Made by a program: the position numbers and the translations under genes. The notes beneath the pieces were generated by a model. That model had not been told where the DNA came from. It worked only from the letters and a program-made list of their open reading frames with translations, and ran no database searches. From assembly GCA_944381375.1 (NCBI GenBank), contig CALWKX010000017.1, positions 1 to 60,078 of the forward strand: 60,078 bases of DNA, read 5' to 3'. The DNA is from an uncultured Lachnospiraceae bacterium (GTDB lineage: Bacteria > Bacillota > Clostridia > Eubacteriales > Anaerofustaceae). Positions 36,618 through 44,480 of the stretch are shown one piece after another. Each line of letters begins with the position of its first letter. Within the stretch, counting starts at the first letter, position 1.

Positions 36618-36639
36618 AAAAAAGCTGCTTTAAAGCAGC
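36618..36639 (-). terminator. attenuator-like hairpin between rpmH and rnpA
   Basis: GCTGCTTTAAAGCAGC (36624-36639) is a perfect 16-bp palindrome followed on the minus strand by TTTTTT (36618-36623), directly upstream of rnpA. It would lower rnpA and downstream expression relative to rpmH. Confidence 0.75.
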
Positions 36640-36700
36640 CCCTCCGCTTTTTAGACAATCGGAAAAGTCAGCGCGCATATGCGCTTTGCCCGTAAACGAA

Positions 36701-36835
36701 TTAAGCGGACAATACGTTTCTGTTTTTACGTCTCCTTCTTGAAAGAACCTTGCGCCCTGTAGGAGATGACATTCTGGCTCTGAAACCGTGATTTTTTTTC
36801 CGTTTATGATTGTTGGGCTGAAATGTTCTTTTCAT
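36701..36835 (-). CDS. rpmH: 50S ribosomal protein L34
   Basis: The 44-residue basic protein begins [19 protein letters not shown] and ends with the Arg/Lys-rich block of L34. The open frame extends to 36925, but that part is the promoter. SD AAAGGCAG precedes the ATG at 36835. It is the first gene of the rpmH-rnpA-yidD-yidC-jag operon, usually next to oriC. Confidence 0.97.
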   Translation of the reverse strand: MKRTFQPNNHKRKKNHGFRARMSSPTGRKVLSRRRRKNRNVLSA

Positions 36836-36884
36836 TTTATCACTGCCTTTCAAAAATAATGCGTTTGAAATAATCGCATGAAAA

Positions 36885-36913
36885 ATTATATAGATTTCAC
36901 TATTATTTGTCAA
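36885..36913 (-). promoter_or_regulatory. sigma-A promoter of the rpmH operon
   Basis: On the minus strand TTGACA (36908-36913), 17-nt spacer, TATAAT (36885-36890): a perfect consensus promoter with no extra leader elements seen before rpmH. Confidence 0.92.
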
Positions 36914-37065
36914 GCTAAAAGGCAAGTTTAATTAAGTTTCGTAAATGAGAATTCTGTTTATCAGTTTCATTTTTCATTAAAAATTAATTTTTTTATTTAT
37001 ATCAATACTTTATTACAGGATTTATATGATATAAAATAAATTAAGATTAATAACGGAAGATGGGT

Positions 37066-37701
37066 ATGAATTTTTTAGACAGATTTGAAATGAAGCACAG
37101 ACGCTTCGGAATTGAAAACCTTATGATGCATATATCGATAATTACCGGTATAGTGTATCTTCTTGAGTATATAGGCGGACTTAATATAATACAGTATTTA
37201 TATCTTAATTCTGAGCTTATCGTTAAAGAATTGCAGCTTTGGAGACTTGTAACATTTATATTTGTACCTGCCGACTCAAGGCTGTTTTATGTAATATTGT
37301 CTTTGCTGTTTTACTATTTTATAGGCTCCGCACTGGAATCTACATGGGGCAAATGCAGGTTTACGCTTTATTATATCGTGTGTATGTTAGGAACTATAGC
37401 CGCTTCTTTTATACTGAAAGGCAATTATGTGGGCACCTACATTAACCTGTCTTTGTTTTTGGCTTTTGCTTCACTTTATCCGAATTATGAGGTAATGCTA
37501 TTCTTTATAATAAGAGTGAAGGTTAAATATTTAGCATATGCGGATTTGATATTGACACTTATATCATTTATTACCGGCAACGCTGTAGTGAAGCTTTCCA
37601 TTGTAGCATCATTGATAGGTCTTATAATCTTTTTTGCAGGCGATTGGTACAATATGATAAAATCATGGATAAGGCGCATGAAATATAGAAATAAATTCTA
37701 G
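37066..37701 (+). CDS. rhomboid-like membrane protein, probably catalytically inactive
   Basis: The 211-residue protein has about six membrane helices and rhomboid-type landmarks: LWRLVTFIFVP near 60-70 and the LESTWGKCRF near 92-101. In the position of the usual Gly-x-Ser-Gly active site it reads YINLSLFLAFASLYPN, and no histidine is seen in the last helices, so the catalytic pair appears absent. It would then be a rhomboid pseudoprotease. The frame begins at 37060; I prefer the second ATG (37066), 7 nt after GGAAG. It is monocistronic. Confidence 0.65.
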   Translation: MNFLDRFEMKHRRFGIENLMMHISIITGIVYLLEYIGGLNIIQYLYLNSELIVKELQLWRLVTFIFVPADSRLFYVILSLLFYYFIGSALESTWGKCRFTLYYIVCMLGTIAASFILKGNYVGTYINLSLFLAFASLYPNYEVMLFFIIRVKVKYLAYADLILTLISFITGNAVVKLSIVASLIGLIIFFAGDWYNMIKSWIRRMKYRNKF

Positions 37702-37710
37702 ATTGGATTG

Positions 37711-37740
37711 ATAAAACCGCCAGGACGGCGGTTTTATTTT
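37711..37740 (+). terminator. terminator after the rhomboid-like gene
   Basis: AAAACCGCC (37713-37721) pairs with GGCGGTTTT (37727-37735) around a 5-nt loop, then ATTTT. Confidence 0.85.
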
Positions 37741-37775
37741 CTCATGGCTGTTACCGTAGAATAGATACTTTGGAT

Positions 37776-38666
37776 TTATTGTTGATTTTTACCTGAAAGT
37801 ATAACGCCCGCCATTATAATTACCGCTCCGATAATTGAAAGAACGCTTATTTCTTCTTTCATGAAAATCAGTCCGCTTGCCAGTGTTACGATAAAAGTGA
37901 GATTGCTCAATATACCTGTTGCTGTGACGCTGATTTTTGATATGCTTATATTATTCAACAGATACACTGCTGTAAGACTGATAAAAGAAACGTAAAGCAG
38001 TGATATTATGCCCATCATGTCTAAGGAAATGACAATATCTTTAAGTCCGGCAAATCCTCCGAATATTAATGAGGATATCAAAAACATGATCATTCCCCAG
38101 AATAACTGTCCGAAGGTTAGTGTTGCTGCGTCAATATCTTTTGTTTTTTCTTTTGAAAGTACGCTGTATAAACTTCTTAAAGCAAGCGCTGCGAATATAA
38201 GCAAACTGCCTATTCCGAATCCAGACAAACCTTTGCCTCTTCCCCATACTACTATAACGGCGCCTGATATCACCATTGCTATGCCTGCTGTCTGTTTGCC
38301 GCTGATTTTTTCTTTGAGTATTGCTGCGCTCAATAAAATCGTCAGAAGTGGTCCAATAGAAGTAACATATGCAACACTTGTAACGCTTGTTAGAGCTACT
38401 CCGTAAGTTTGCGCCAAAAGATTTAAAAACGGCTGCAACACAGAAAGCAATATTATATTTTTGTCGAAGATGCTTTTAAACTTTATCTTTTTTATGAAAA
38501 AGATAAAAGGCGCCAAGCACAATGCAAATCTTATGAATAAAAGCTGTAATATTTTACCTTCGAACGGTTCGACGATATTTTTTATAAATACGAATTGAAG
38601 TCCTATAAATAACGACATCAGAACAGCGCAAATATATCCCAATGCAGTTTTTTTATTGTTATTCAT
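37776..38666 (-). CDS. EamA/DMT-family transporter
   Basis: The product (296 residues from the ATG at 38666) has ten hydrophobic segments in two EamA repeats of about 140 residues, e.g. the first ends near residue 140 and the second contains SVLSKEKTKDIDA. It is a drug/metabolite-type exporter of unknown substrate. The frame continues to a TTG at 38693. Neither start has a good SD, and an AT-rich promoter region lies just beyond, so a short or absent leader is possible. Confidence 0.85.
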   Translation of the reverse strand: MNNNKKTALGYICAVLMSLFIGLQFVFIKNIVEPFEGKILQLLFIRFALCLAPFIFFIKKIKFKSIFDKNIILLSVLQPFLNLLAQTYGVALTSVTSVAYVTSIGPLLTILLSAAILKEKISGKQTAGIAMVISGAVIVVWGRGKGLSGFGIGSLLIFAALALRSLYSVLSKEKTKDIDAATLTFGQLFWGMIMFLISSLIFGGFAGLKDIVISLDMMGIISLLYVSFISLTAVYLLNNISISKISVTATGILSNLTFIVTLASGLIFMKEEISVLSIIGAVIIMAGVILSGKNQQ

Positions 38667-38754
38667 GAAAATAGTTTTATCAATTTTTTTCAAAATAAAA
38701 GTATAATTTAAAAATATGCGTAAATAATATCAACCACAAGGATTAAAAAGCGCA

Positions 38755-38835
38755 ATGCTTATTGTTCCTTGTTTAAGCAGGGTAATGTCAGATGAGATTT
38801 TTGATGAATTTGACAATACCCTGTTTTTTACTTAA
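38755..38835 (+). CDS. candidate upstream leader ORF of the ABC-F gene
   Basis: A 26-codon frame starts at ATG 38755 (AAGGAT 11 nt upstream) and runs to TAA at 38833-38835, 21 nt before the ABC-F start. It begins MLIVPCLSRV. Its last half passes straight through the terminator hairpin at 38778-38829, so translation would affect hairpin formation. A leader peptide function is inference. Confidence 0.4.
   Translation: MLIVPCLSRVMSDEIFDEFDNTLFFT
38778..38829 (+). terminator. terminator/attenuator upstream of the ABC-F gene
   Basis: CAGGGTAATGTCA (38778-38790) pairs with TGACAATACCCTG (38811-38823) with one mismatch around a 20-nt loop, followed by six T (38824-38829). It lies 27 nt before the ABC-F start codon, inside the candidate uORF. 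Confidence 0.75.
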
Positions 38836-38856
38836 AATATCTATTTGAGGTAAGAT

Positions 38857-40755
38857 ATGCTTTTAGAACTTAAAGACATTTCAAAAAGTTTCGGCTCCAG
38901 CTTTTTGTTTGCAAACGTCAGCGCCAGAGTTGACGCTTGCGATAAAATTGGTCTTGTAGGAATTAACGGCAGCGGAAAGAGTACGCTTCTTAAAATAATA
39001 GCTGGGGATATGACAGCGGACGCAGGTAATATACATACGAAAAAAAATCTTACAATCGGTTATTTAACACAAAATCTCGGCCTTGATGATAACAGCACTG
39101 TGTATGAAGAAGCGCTGAAAGTATTTGACGGCGTCATAAAAATGGAGGCCGAACTTGAGCGCCGGCGTATTCAGCTTGAGAATACTTCAGATTTGGAGCA
39201 ATTGGAAAAATTAAACAGCGAATATTTAATGCTTATGGAATGTTTTGAGCAAAACAGAGGCCTTTATTATAAAAGTCTGGCCTTATCAGCGCTTGAAGGT
39301 TTGGGTTTTTCCAAAGAGCAGTTCAGCGAACGCATATCGCATTTGAGCGGCGGACAGAAAATGCGCGTGGCGCTTGTTAAGCTCATAACGTCAAAATACG
39401 ATTTGATAATGCTTGACGAACCTACCAATTATCTTGATGTTCAAAGCGTACAATGGCTGGAAAATTTTCTCAGTTCATATACAGGCGCGTATATTGTCGT
39501 TTCTCATGACAGATATTTTCTTGAAAAGGTAACGAATAGAATTTGGGAAATAGACGGCAGTATGCATTGTTACAGCGGGAATTACAGCTCTTATGTAAAA
39601 CAGCGCGACGAGGCTTTGTATGCGCAGCAAAGAGCATATAAAATTCAATCCGATTATATAAGAAAACAAAGAGAAGTTATACGTAAGCTTAAAAGTTTCA
39701 ATCGCGAAAAAACAGTGCGCAGAGCTGAAAGCCGTCAGAAAATGCTTGATAAGCTTGAGTTGATAGAAAAGCCGTCGGCGAACAAAACAGCGGCTATTCG
39801 TTTTGATACGAAAAAAGCAGTTTCGAAGAATGCCCTCGATATTTGCGGTTTGAGTGTAGGGTATAATAGAAACGCTCTTATAGCGGATATTAATATGCGT
39901 GTAAAAGCAGGCGAAAAAATAGGAGTATGCGGACGCAACGCCACAGGCAAGACATCGCTTTTGAAAACGCTTTGCGGAGCCTTGGTTCCGGTATGCGGAG
40001 AATATGTCTGGGGCGCCGGCTCAAAGATCTCTTACTTTAAACAGCAGCATGAAGACATGGATCCGGATGCTTCAATATTGGATGAATTGTGCGCTGTAAG
40101 CGGGGAGGACACTCTTAAGGTGAGAAGTGTGCTTGGTGCGCTTTTATTTAGTGAGGACGAAGTATATAAAAAAATTTCGTCGCTGTCCGGAGGCGAAATA
40201 AGCAGGGTTGCAGTGGCGCGTTTAATGCTCAGCAAGAGTAATGTTTTGTTGCTGGATGAGCCGACCAATCACCTTGATATAGCGTCAAAGGAGATATTGG
40301 AAGAGGCTATCAGGGGTTTTGAAGGCACGGTAATAGCTGTTTCGCATGACAGGTATTTTTTAAATACTGTATGTGAGCGTATCATGTATATAAATGACGG
40401 AAAATGTACTGTTTATGATTGCAGCTATGATCAGGCCGCTGCGCATTTTTCTTCTGTAAAAGAACAAAAACAGTTAATGCAAAAAAATAAAAGCACGGGC
40501 AGTGTAAAAAATGCGGGTTTAAGCAAAAATATGCTTAAGCGCTTGAAAAATAGGATAATTGCCATAGAGGAAGAAATAAAATCAACAGAAAAAGAAAAAT
40601 TGCAATTGGAAGAAATTCTTAATTCCAAAGAATTGTACAAGGACGCTCATAAAGCGTGCGAATTGACGACGCGTCATGAAGAGTTAATACAAAAGATAAA
40701 CGATTTAGAAAATGAATGGCTTCAAGTTACTTGTGAACTTGAAAAAGAAGAATAA
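38857..40755 (+). CDS. ABC-F family ATPase
   Basis: The 632-residue soluble protein has two ABC domains without membrane parts: GINGSGKSTLLK near 34-45 and LSGGQK near 163-168, then GRNATGKTSLL near 363-373 and LSGGE in the second. Two LDEPTN Walker B motifs are present. A basic linker separates them, and a coiled coil of about 70 residues closes the C-terminus (Uup/YdiF-like). ABC-F proteins act on the ribosomal E site; this one looks like a housekeeping YdiF or Uup type, although the upstream attenuator is a feature of antibiotic-resistance members. The second P-loop has Asn-Ala-Thr (GRNATGKT). Confidence 0.93.
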   Translation: MLLELKDISKSFGSSFLFANVSARVDACDKIGLVGINGSGKSTLLKIIAGDMTADAGNIHTKKNLTIGYLTQNLGLDDNSTVYEEALKVFDGVIKMEAELERRRIQLENTSDLEQLEKLNSEYLMLMECFEQNRGLYYKSLALSALEGLGFSKEQFSERISHLSGGQKMRVALVKLITSKYDLIMLDEPTNYLDVQSVQWLENFLSSYTGAYIVVSHDRYFLEKVTNRIWEIDGSMHCYSGNYSSYVKQRDEALYAQQRAYKIQSDYIRKQREVIRKLKSFNREKTVRRAESRQKMLDKLELIEKPSANKTAAIRFDTKKAVSKNALDICGLSVGYNRNALIADINMRVKAGEKIGVCGRNATGKTSLLKTLCGALVPVCGEYVWGAGSKISYFKQQHEDMDPDASILDELCAVSGEDTLKVRSVLGALLFSEDEVYKKISSLSGGEISRVAVARLMLSKSNVLLLDEPTNHLDIASKEILEEAIRGFEGTVIAVSHDRYFLNTVCERIMYINDGKCTVYDCSYDQAAAHFSSVKEQKQLMQKNKSTGSVKNAGLSKNMLKRLKNRIIAIEEEIKSTEKEKLQLEEILNSKELYKDAHKACELTTRHEELIQKINDLENEWLQVTCELEKEE

Positions 40756-40790
40756 TAAAATTTTTGCTCCTAACCATAAAAATAAGCAGT

Positions 40791-40820
40791 AAAACAGCGC
40801 ATATATTTATGCGCTGTTTT
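40791..40820. terminator. bidirectional terminator between the ABC-F gene and the lipoprotein gene
   Basis: AAAACAGCGCATA pairs with TATGCGCTGTTTT around a 4-nt loop; the right arm abuts the lipoprotein stop codon. Confidence 0.88.
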
Positions 40821-41645
40821 CTACAATATAATTTCTATATTAATGTTAGCTGCTTTGTGTTTTATTTGTATATCATAAGTCAGTGAATTGTACATAGAGT
40901 ACAAAAATGACCATTCATTGCTTGCCGGCTGCTTATAGAGCGTTTCTTTGTCCGAGGGTATTGTATTGATCATTTTTATAATACCTGCATAAGTATATTG
41001 ACTTTCTTTCGGCAGCGCTTCATCGGGTATGTCGGAGGATGATACGCTGCTGCCGCTGCTGTCAATCAGGCTGAAACTTATAAGATTGATTTTGTCCGAT
41101 ATGTATTCTACTGTAAGCATAGAATAAAAGCCATAATAGTCTCTGTCGGAGATTGCAGTGTAGGCCTCCGCTTGATTTAAAACAACCGTTTCCGTATTGC
41201 CTTGCTGCATTTGCGGAAATAGTAAAGCGATCAATGCCAAAAAATCTTTTGAAATTTTATCATTGGCCATGTTTCGTACGTTTGCGTAGTCTTGATTGGC
41301 TAAGACGTTCGTGCATAAATTTTTAACTGTAGTTTTAAAGTATTGTATGTCGTTTTGCATTTCGCTGTTTGATATGTTTGAATATCTTAAGCCATTACAG
41401 TCTATATAGTCGAATATTATTTGCGTAATAAGACCATTTTTTACAATGGTTTTCATTGCGCAAATATAGCCTTCATCGTTGCAGTATGAATTATGAGCAT
41501 AATAAGTTCCGTCTTCAAAACTTTGTTTGAGTTCGCCGACTGCTATTTCTCCATTGTCATTCATTGCAAGCGAATCGTTTTTGCAACCGCTTAGCGGCGT
41601 AGCCAAAAACACTGCAATTAGGATAAAGATTGTAATTTTTTTCAT
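40821..41645 (-). CDS. lipoprotein, FMN-binding-like repeats, unknown role
   Basis: The 274-residue protein has a lipoprotein signal peptide ending in the lipobox LSGC (Cys 21). The mature part holds two segments with FMN-binding-domain-like starts (DGTYYAHNSYCNDEGYICAM near 45-64 and AYTAISDRDYYGFYSMLTVEY near 162-182). No known motif for the FMN attachment threonine is clear. It would be anchored on the outer face of the membrane. It lies alone, opposite ABC-F. Confidence 0.7.
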   Translation of the reverse strand: MKKITIFILIAVFLATPLSGCKNDSLAMNDNGEIAVGELKQSFEDGTYYAHNSYCNDEGYICAMKTIVKNGLITQIIFDYIDCNGLRYSNISNSEMQNDIQYFKTTVKNLCTNVLANQDYANVRNMANDKISKDFLALIALLFPQMQQGNTETVVLNQAEAYTAISDRDYYGFYSMLTVEYISDKINLISFSLIDSSGSSVSSSDIPDEALPKESQYTYAGIIKMINTIPSDKETLYKQPASNEWSFLYSMYNSLTYDIQIKHKAANINIEIIL

Positions 41646-41737
41646 ATTAACTGTCCTTATTGAAATTATAAATAAATTGTTTTAGGAATTCAATGTCATA
41701 TAAAAAAATGCTATAATAATTCCGAAAAGGAGAAAAT

Positions 41738-42337
41738 ATGGCTCAATTATATTACAGATATTCAAGCATGAACGCCGGCAAGTCGATGGATATTTTAAAA
41801 ATAGCGCATAATTATGAAGAGCAGGGCAAACGCGTGCTTATATTCAATTCGGAACTTGATGACAGATACGGCAAAGGATTTGTTGCTTCCAGAATAGGCA
41901 TTAAAAAAGAAGCTATCGTATATGATAAAAATACTTCATTCGGCAATATAATTCAACTCGCTTCCTCTGACGGCAACCGCGTGCATTGTGTTTTGGTCGA
42001 TGAAGGACAATTTCTTACAAAAAATCAGGTGCAGGAATTAACTCAGGTGGTTGATTTCCTCAATATACCTGTAATTGTATATGGATTGAAAAACGATTTC
42101 AAAAACGATCTTTTTGAAGGCAGCGAAGCGCTCTTGATATATGCTGATAAAATAGAAGAGATTAAAACAGTCTGCTGGTTTTGCGATAAGAAAGCAACTA
42201 TGGTTTTGCGCGTAATTAATGGAGAGCCCGTTTATGCAGGAGAGCAAGTGAAAATAGGAGGCAAGGATCTTTATTATCCGGTCTGCCGTAAATGTTATTC
42301 CAGTCCTAATCTGCCTGTGGCGGAAGATGAAAAGTGA
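41738..42337 (+). CDS. tdk: thymidine kinase
   Basis: The 199-residue type II thymidine kinase has the P-loop SSMNAGKSMDILK near 9-21, the DEGQFL motif near 87-92 and the zinc site CWFCDKKA and CRKC in the C-terminal lobe. It phosphorylates thymidine for salvage. AAAGGAG precedes the ATG. It has its own terminator. Confidence 0.95.
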   Translation: MAQLYYRYSSMNAGKSMDILKIAHNYEEQGKRVLIFNSELDDRYGKGFVASRIGIKKEAIVYDKNTSFGNIIQLASSDGNRVHCVLVDEGQFLTKNQVQELTQVVDFLNIPVIVYGLKNDFKNDLFEGSEALLIYADKIEEIKTVCWFCDKKATMVLRVINGEPVYAGEQVKIGGKDLYYPVCRKCYSSPNLPVAEDEK

Positions 42338-42356
42338 TTTAGGCGCAATTGGTTTT

Positions 42357-42390
42357 CAAGCGGCAGTATAATTATTGCCGCTTGTCTTTG
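42357..42390 (+). terminator. terminator after tdk
   Basis: CAAGCGGCA (42357-42365) pairs with TGCCGCTTG (42376-42384), then TCTTTG; about 20 nt past tdk. The following 130 bases to 42517 are AT-rich and hold no recognised feature. Confidence 0.75.
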
Positions 42391-42517
42391 TTTTGATTAT
42401 AATATACTGAAACAACCCTAATCAAATTAAAATATTATGGCATATTAAGCAAGAAACTTAATAAAGTAAAGAAAAATTCCAATAATGTGAAATATTAGAA
42501 TTTTCTGAAAATTTATC

Positions 42518-42546
42518 TTTACAAGCTTTAATTTATATGTTATATT
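42518..42546 (+). promoter_or_regulatory. promoter of the valine-leader/acyl-CoA synthetase unit
   Basis: TTTACA (42518-42523), a 17-nt spacer and TATATT (42541-42546) give a good sigma-A promoter; the expected start near 42553 lies just before GAGGAAAGG and the leader ATG. Confidence 0.7.
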
Positions 42547-42580
42547 ATTGTCAAATTCTTGAGGAAAGGACAAGACCGTA

Positions 42581-42670
42581 ATGAAAGACAGCCTGAGCGT
42601 AAGCGTATTGGTTAAGAATGTTGCCGTCGTCGTCGACACGGTCGTTTTAGTGTGCAGAAAACGGATCTGA
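42581..42670 (+). CDS. valine-rich leader peptide (candidate attenuator)
   Basis: This 29-codon frame starts at ATG 42581, 10 nt after GAGGAAAGG, and ends TGA at 42668-42670. It has valine at codons 7, 9, 11, 14, 16, 17, 18, 21, 22 and 24 (10 of 29), with two runs, three valines in a row and then two. The codons near the 3' end (gtc gtt, tta, gtg) are the likely stall site. The composition matches the leader peptides of ilv-type operons. It precedes an acyl-CoA synthetase instead. Confidence 0.7.
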   Translation: MKDSLSVSVLVKNVAVVVDTVVLVCRKRI

Positions 42671-42675
42671 GGCGA

Positions 42676-42748
42676 GGGCGTTTAAAATTAAATAATTAAA
42701 CAACGTTAGCCCCGGATTCCTTAAAAGGAATGATAAGGGGTATTTTTT
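42676..42748 (+). promoter_or_regulatory. attenuator: antiterminator and terminator before the acyl-CoA synthetase
   Basis: Terminator: CCCC (42710-42713) and ATTCCTT (42716-42722) pair with AAGGAAT (42725-42731) and GGGG (42737-42740), followed by TATTTTTT just before ATG 42749. Antiterminator: GGGC (42676-42679) with its following GTT can pair with AACG and GCCC (42702-42712, bulged), which would sequester the terminator arm. A ribosome at the leader stop (42670) would cover about 42676-42682 and favour the terminator; a ribosome held at the late valine codons would leave it free. RNA switching is inferred. Confidence 0.6.
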
Positions 42749-44407
42749 ATGCAGCTTTTAGATAATTATGTAGTACAAAAAGATTTCGAATCTTATGATG
42801 AATTCAAAGAAAAATTTAAAATAAAAGTTCCTCAGCGGTTCAATTTCGCTTTTGATGTTGTAGATGAATACGCCGAAAATGAACCTGAAAAAACAGCGGT
42901 CGTTTATGAGGATGATCACGGTAACCAAAAGACTTTTACTTTCAAAGATATTAGCTTGCTTAGCAACAAATGCGCTAACTATCTTATATCAAAAGGAATA
43001 AAAAAAGGCGATGTGGTTATGCTGGTTTTAAAGCGAAGATATCATTTTTGGTATCTTACGATTGCGCTTCACAAAATAGGCGCATTGTGCGTGCCTGCGA
43101 CCGATCAGCTCAAACAGTCCGATTATGAATACCGCTTCGAAAGCGCAAATGTAAAAATGATTATTGCGCTCGATAACGAAGAGGATTTGGCAAATATTGA
43201 AGCGGCAGAACTGAACACTCATAAAGTGATAAAAGCTGTTGCGGGCGGAAGCCGCGAAGGCTGGGATGATATGGACAGCGAGATTGAAGCTTTTTCCGAT
43301 ATATATGAAAGACCGGACGATTATCCGTGCAATGAGGATCTCATGCTTATGTTTTTCACATCGGGAACGACTGGCAAGCCTAAAACAGTTGCGCATAATT
43401 ACTTTTATCCTTTAGGCCATATAACAACAGCGTACTATTGGCATGATTGTAAAGAGAACGGATTGCATTTTTCAGTGTCAGATACGGGTTGGGCAAAATG
43501 CGCATGGGGAAAGATATACGGCCAATGGCTTTGCGGATGCGCCGTTATGGTGTATGATATGGATCGGTTCGATCCAGAAAAGCTTTTGGATATTATGGAA
43601 AAATATCCTATTACGAGCTTTTGTGCGCCGCCTACCATACTCAGATTTTTGATACGCTGTGATTTAAGCGGCCGGAATCTATCGCATATAAAAAGCTGTA
43701 CTACCGCCGGAGAAGCGCTTAATGCAGAGGTTTTCCGGATTTGGTATGAGAAAACAGGGTTGAAGCTCAGAGAAGGCTTTGGTCAGAGTGAAAGCGTTAT
43801 TATTGCCGGAACCTTTAAATGGATGGAACCTGTGCCGGGCGCACTCGGTAAAATTAATCCGCTTTACAGGGTTATATTGGTAAACTCTGAAGGCAAGCCG
43901 GCTCTTAAAGGCGAAGGCGGTCAGATCTCAATACTCTTGAAAAACGGCCATACCCTCGGTCTTTTTGAAAGCTATTATAACGATCCGGTAAAAACGGAGG
44001 AGACTTTTAAGAATAATATCTATTATACAGGCGATCTTGCTTATATGGATGAGGATGATATTCTTTGGCATATAGGCAGAGCTGATGATGTTATCAAAAC
44101 GTCCGGTTACCGCGTAGGACCTTTTGAGGTAGAAAGCGCGCTTATGCAGCACCCAAGCGTATTGGAATGTGCCATTACGGGAGTGCCTGACGAGATCAGA
44201 GGGCAGATAATCAAAGCGTCAATAGTGCTTAATAAAGGTTATTCTCCTTCAGATGATCTGGCGCATGAAATACAGATATTTGTTAAAAATATCACTGCCC
44301 CTTATAAATATCCGCGTATGATAGAGTTTATGCCGGAGCTTCCCAAAACAACAAGCGGAAAAATAAAGCGCTATGAATTAAGACAGCAGAACAGATGCGT
44401 TCAATAA
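42749..44407 (+). CDS. AMP-forming acyl-CoA synthetase
   Basis: The 552-residue enzyme has the ANL-family AMP-binding loop FFTSGTTGKPKTVAH near 205-219, GFGQSES near 346-352, YTGDLAYMDEDDILWHIGRADDVIKTSGYRV (motifs near 420-450, quoted in part) and the catalytic lysine in PKTTSGKIKR near the C-terminus. It activates a carboxylic acid as acyl-AMP and then acyl-CoA. The sequence resembles medium-chain/branched short-chain (ACSM-like) synthetases; the valine-type attenuator suggests isobutyrate or another branched-chain acid as substrate, by inference. SD AAGGGG lies within the terminator. Confidence 0.93.
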   Translation: MQLLDNYVVQKDFESYDEFKEKFKIKVPQRFNFAFDVVDEYAENEPEKTAVVYEDDHGNQKTFTFKDISLLSNKCANYLISKGIKKGDVVMLVLKRRYHFWYLTIALHKIGALCVPATDQLKQSDYEYRFESANVKMIIALDNEEDLANIEAAELNTHKVIKAVAGGSREGWDDMDSEIEAFSDIYERPDDYPCNEDLMLMFFTSGTTGKPKTVAHNYFYPLGHITTAYYWHDCKENGLHFSVSDTGWAKCAWGKIYGQWLCGCAVMVYDMDRFDPEKLLDIMEKYPITSFCAPPTILRFLIRCDLSGRNLSHIKSCTTAGEALNAEVFRIWYEKTGLKLREGFGQSESVIIAGTFKWMEPVPGALGKINPLYRVILVNSEGKPALKGEGGQISILLKNGHTLGLFESYYNDPVKTEETFKNNIYYTGDLAYMDEDDILWHIGRADDVIKTSGYRVGPFEVESALMQHPSVLECAITGVPDEIRGQIIKASIVLNKGYSPSDDLAHEIQIFVKNITAPYKYPRMIEFMPELPKTTSGKIKRYELRQQNRCVQ

Positions 44408-44411
44408 GTGA

Positions 44412-44449
44412 AAAAAACAGTCCTATATTATTACACAGGGCTGTTTTTT
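44412..44449 (+). terminator. terminator after the acyl-CoA synthetase
   Basis: ACAGTCCT and AGGGCTGT pair (one G-U) around a 12-nt loop between A7 and T6 runs, shortly after the stop. Confidence 0.85.
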
Positions 44450-44480
44450 GTTGATTTACGGACTTTAAATTTGCAGTTTT

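Noticed and set aside
36836-36925. Upstream extension of the L34 frame
   Set aside because: Those codons are the consensus promoter and leader; L34 starts at 36835.
36914-37060. Replication origin next to rpmH
   Set aside because: AT-rich, but no DnaA boxes and no dnaA gene adjacent.
42445-42639. 64-codon minus-strand frame over the valine leader
   Set aside because: It is the shadow of the plus-strand leader and AT-rich promoter region; no Shine-Dalgarno or family resemblance.
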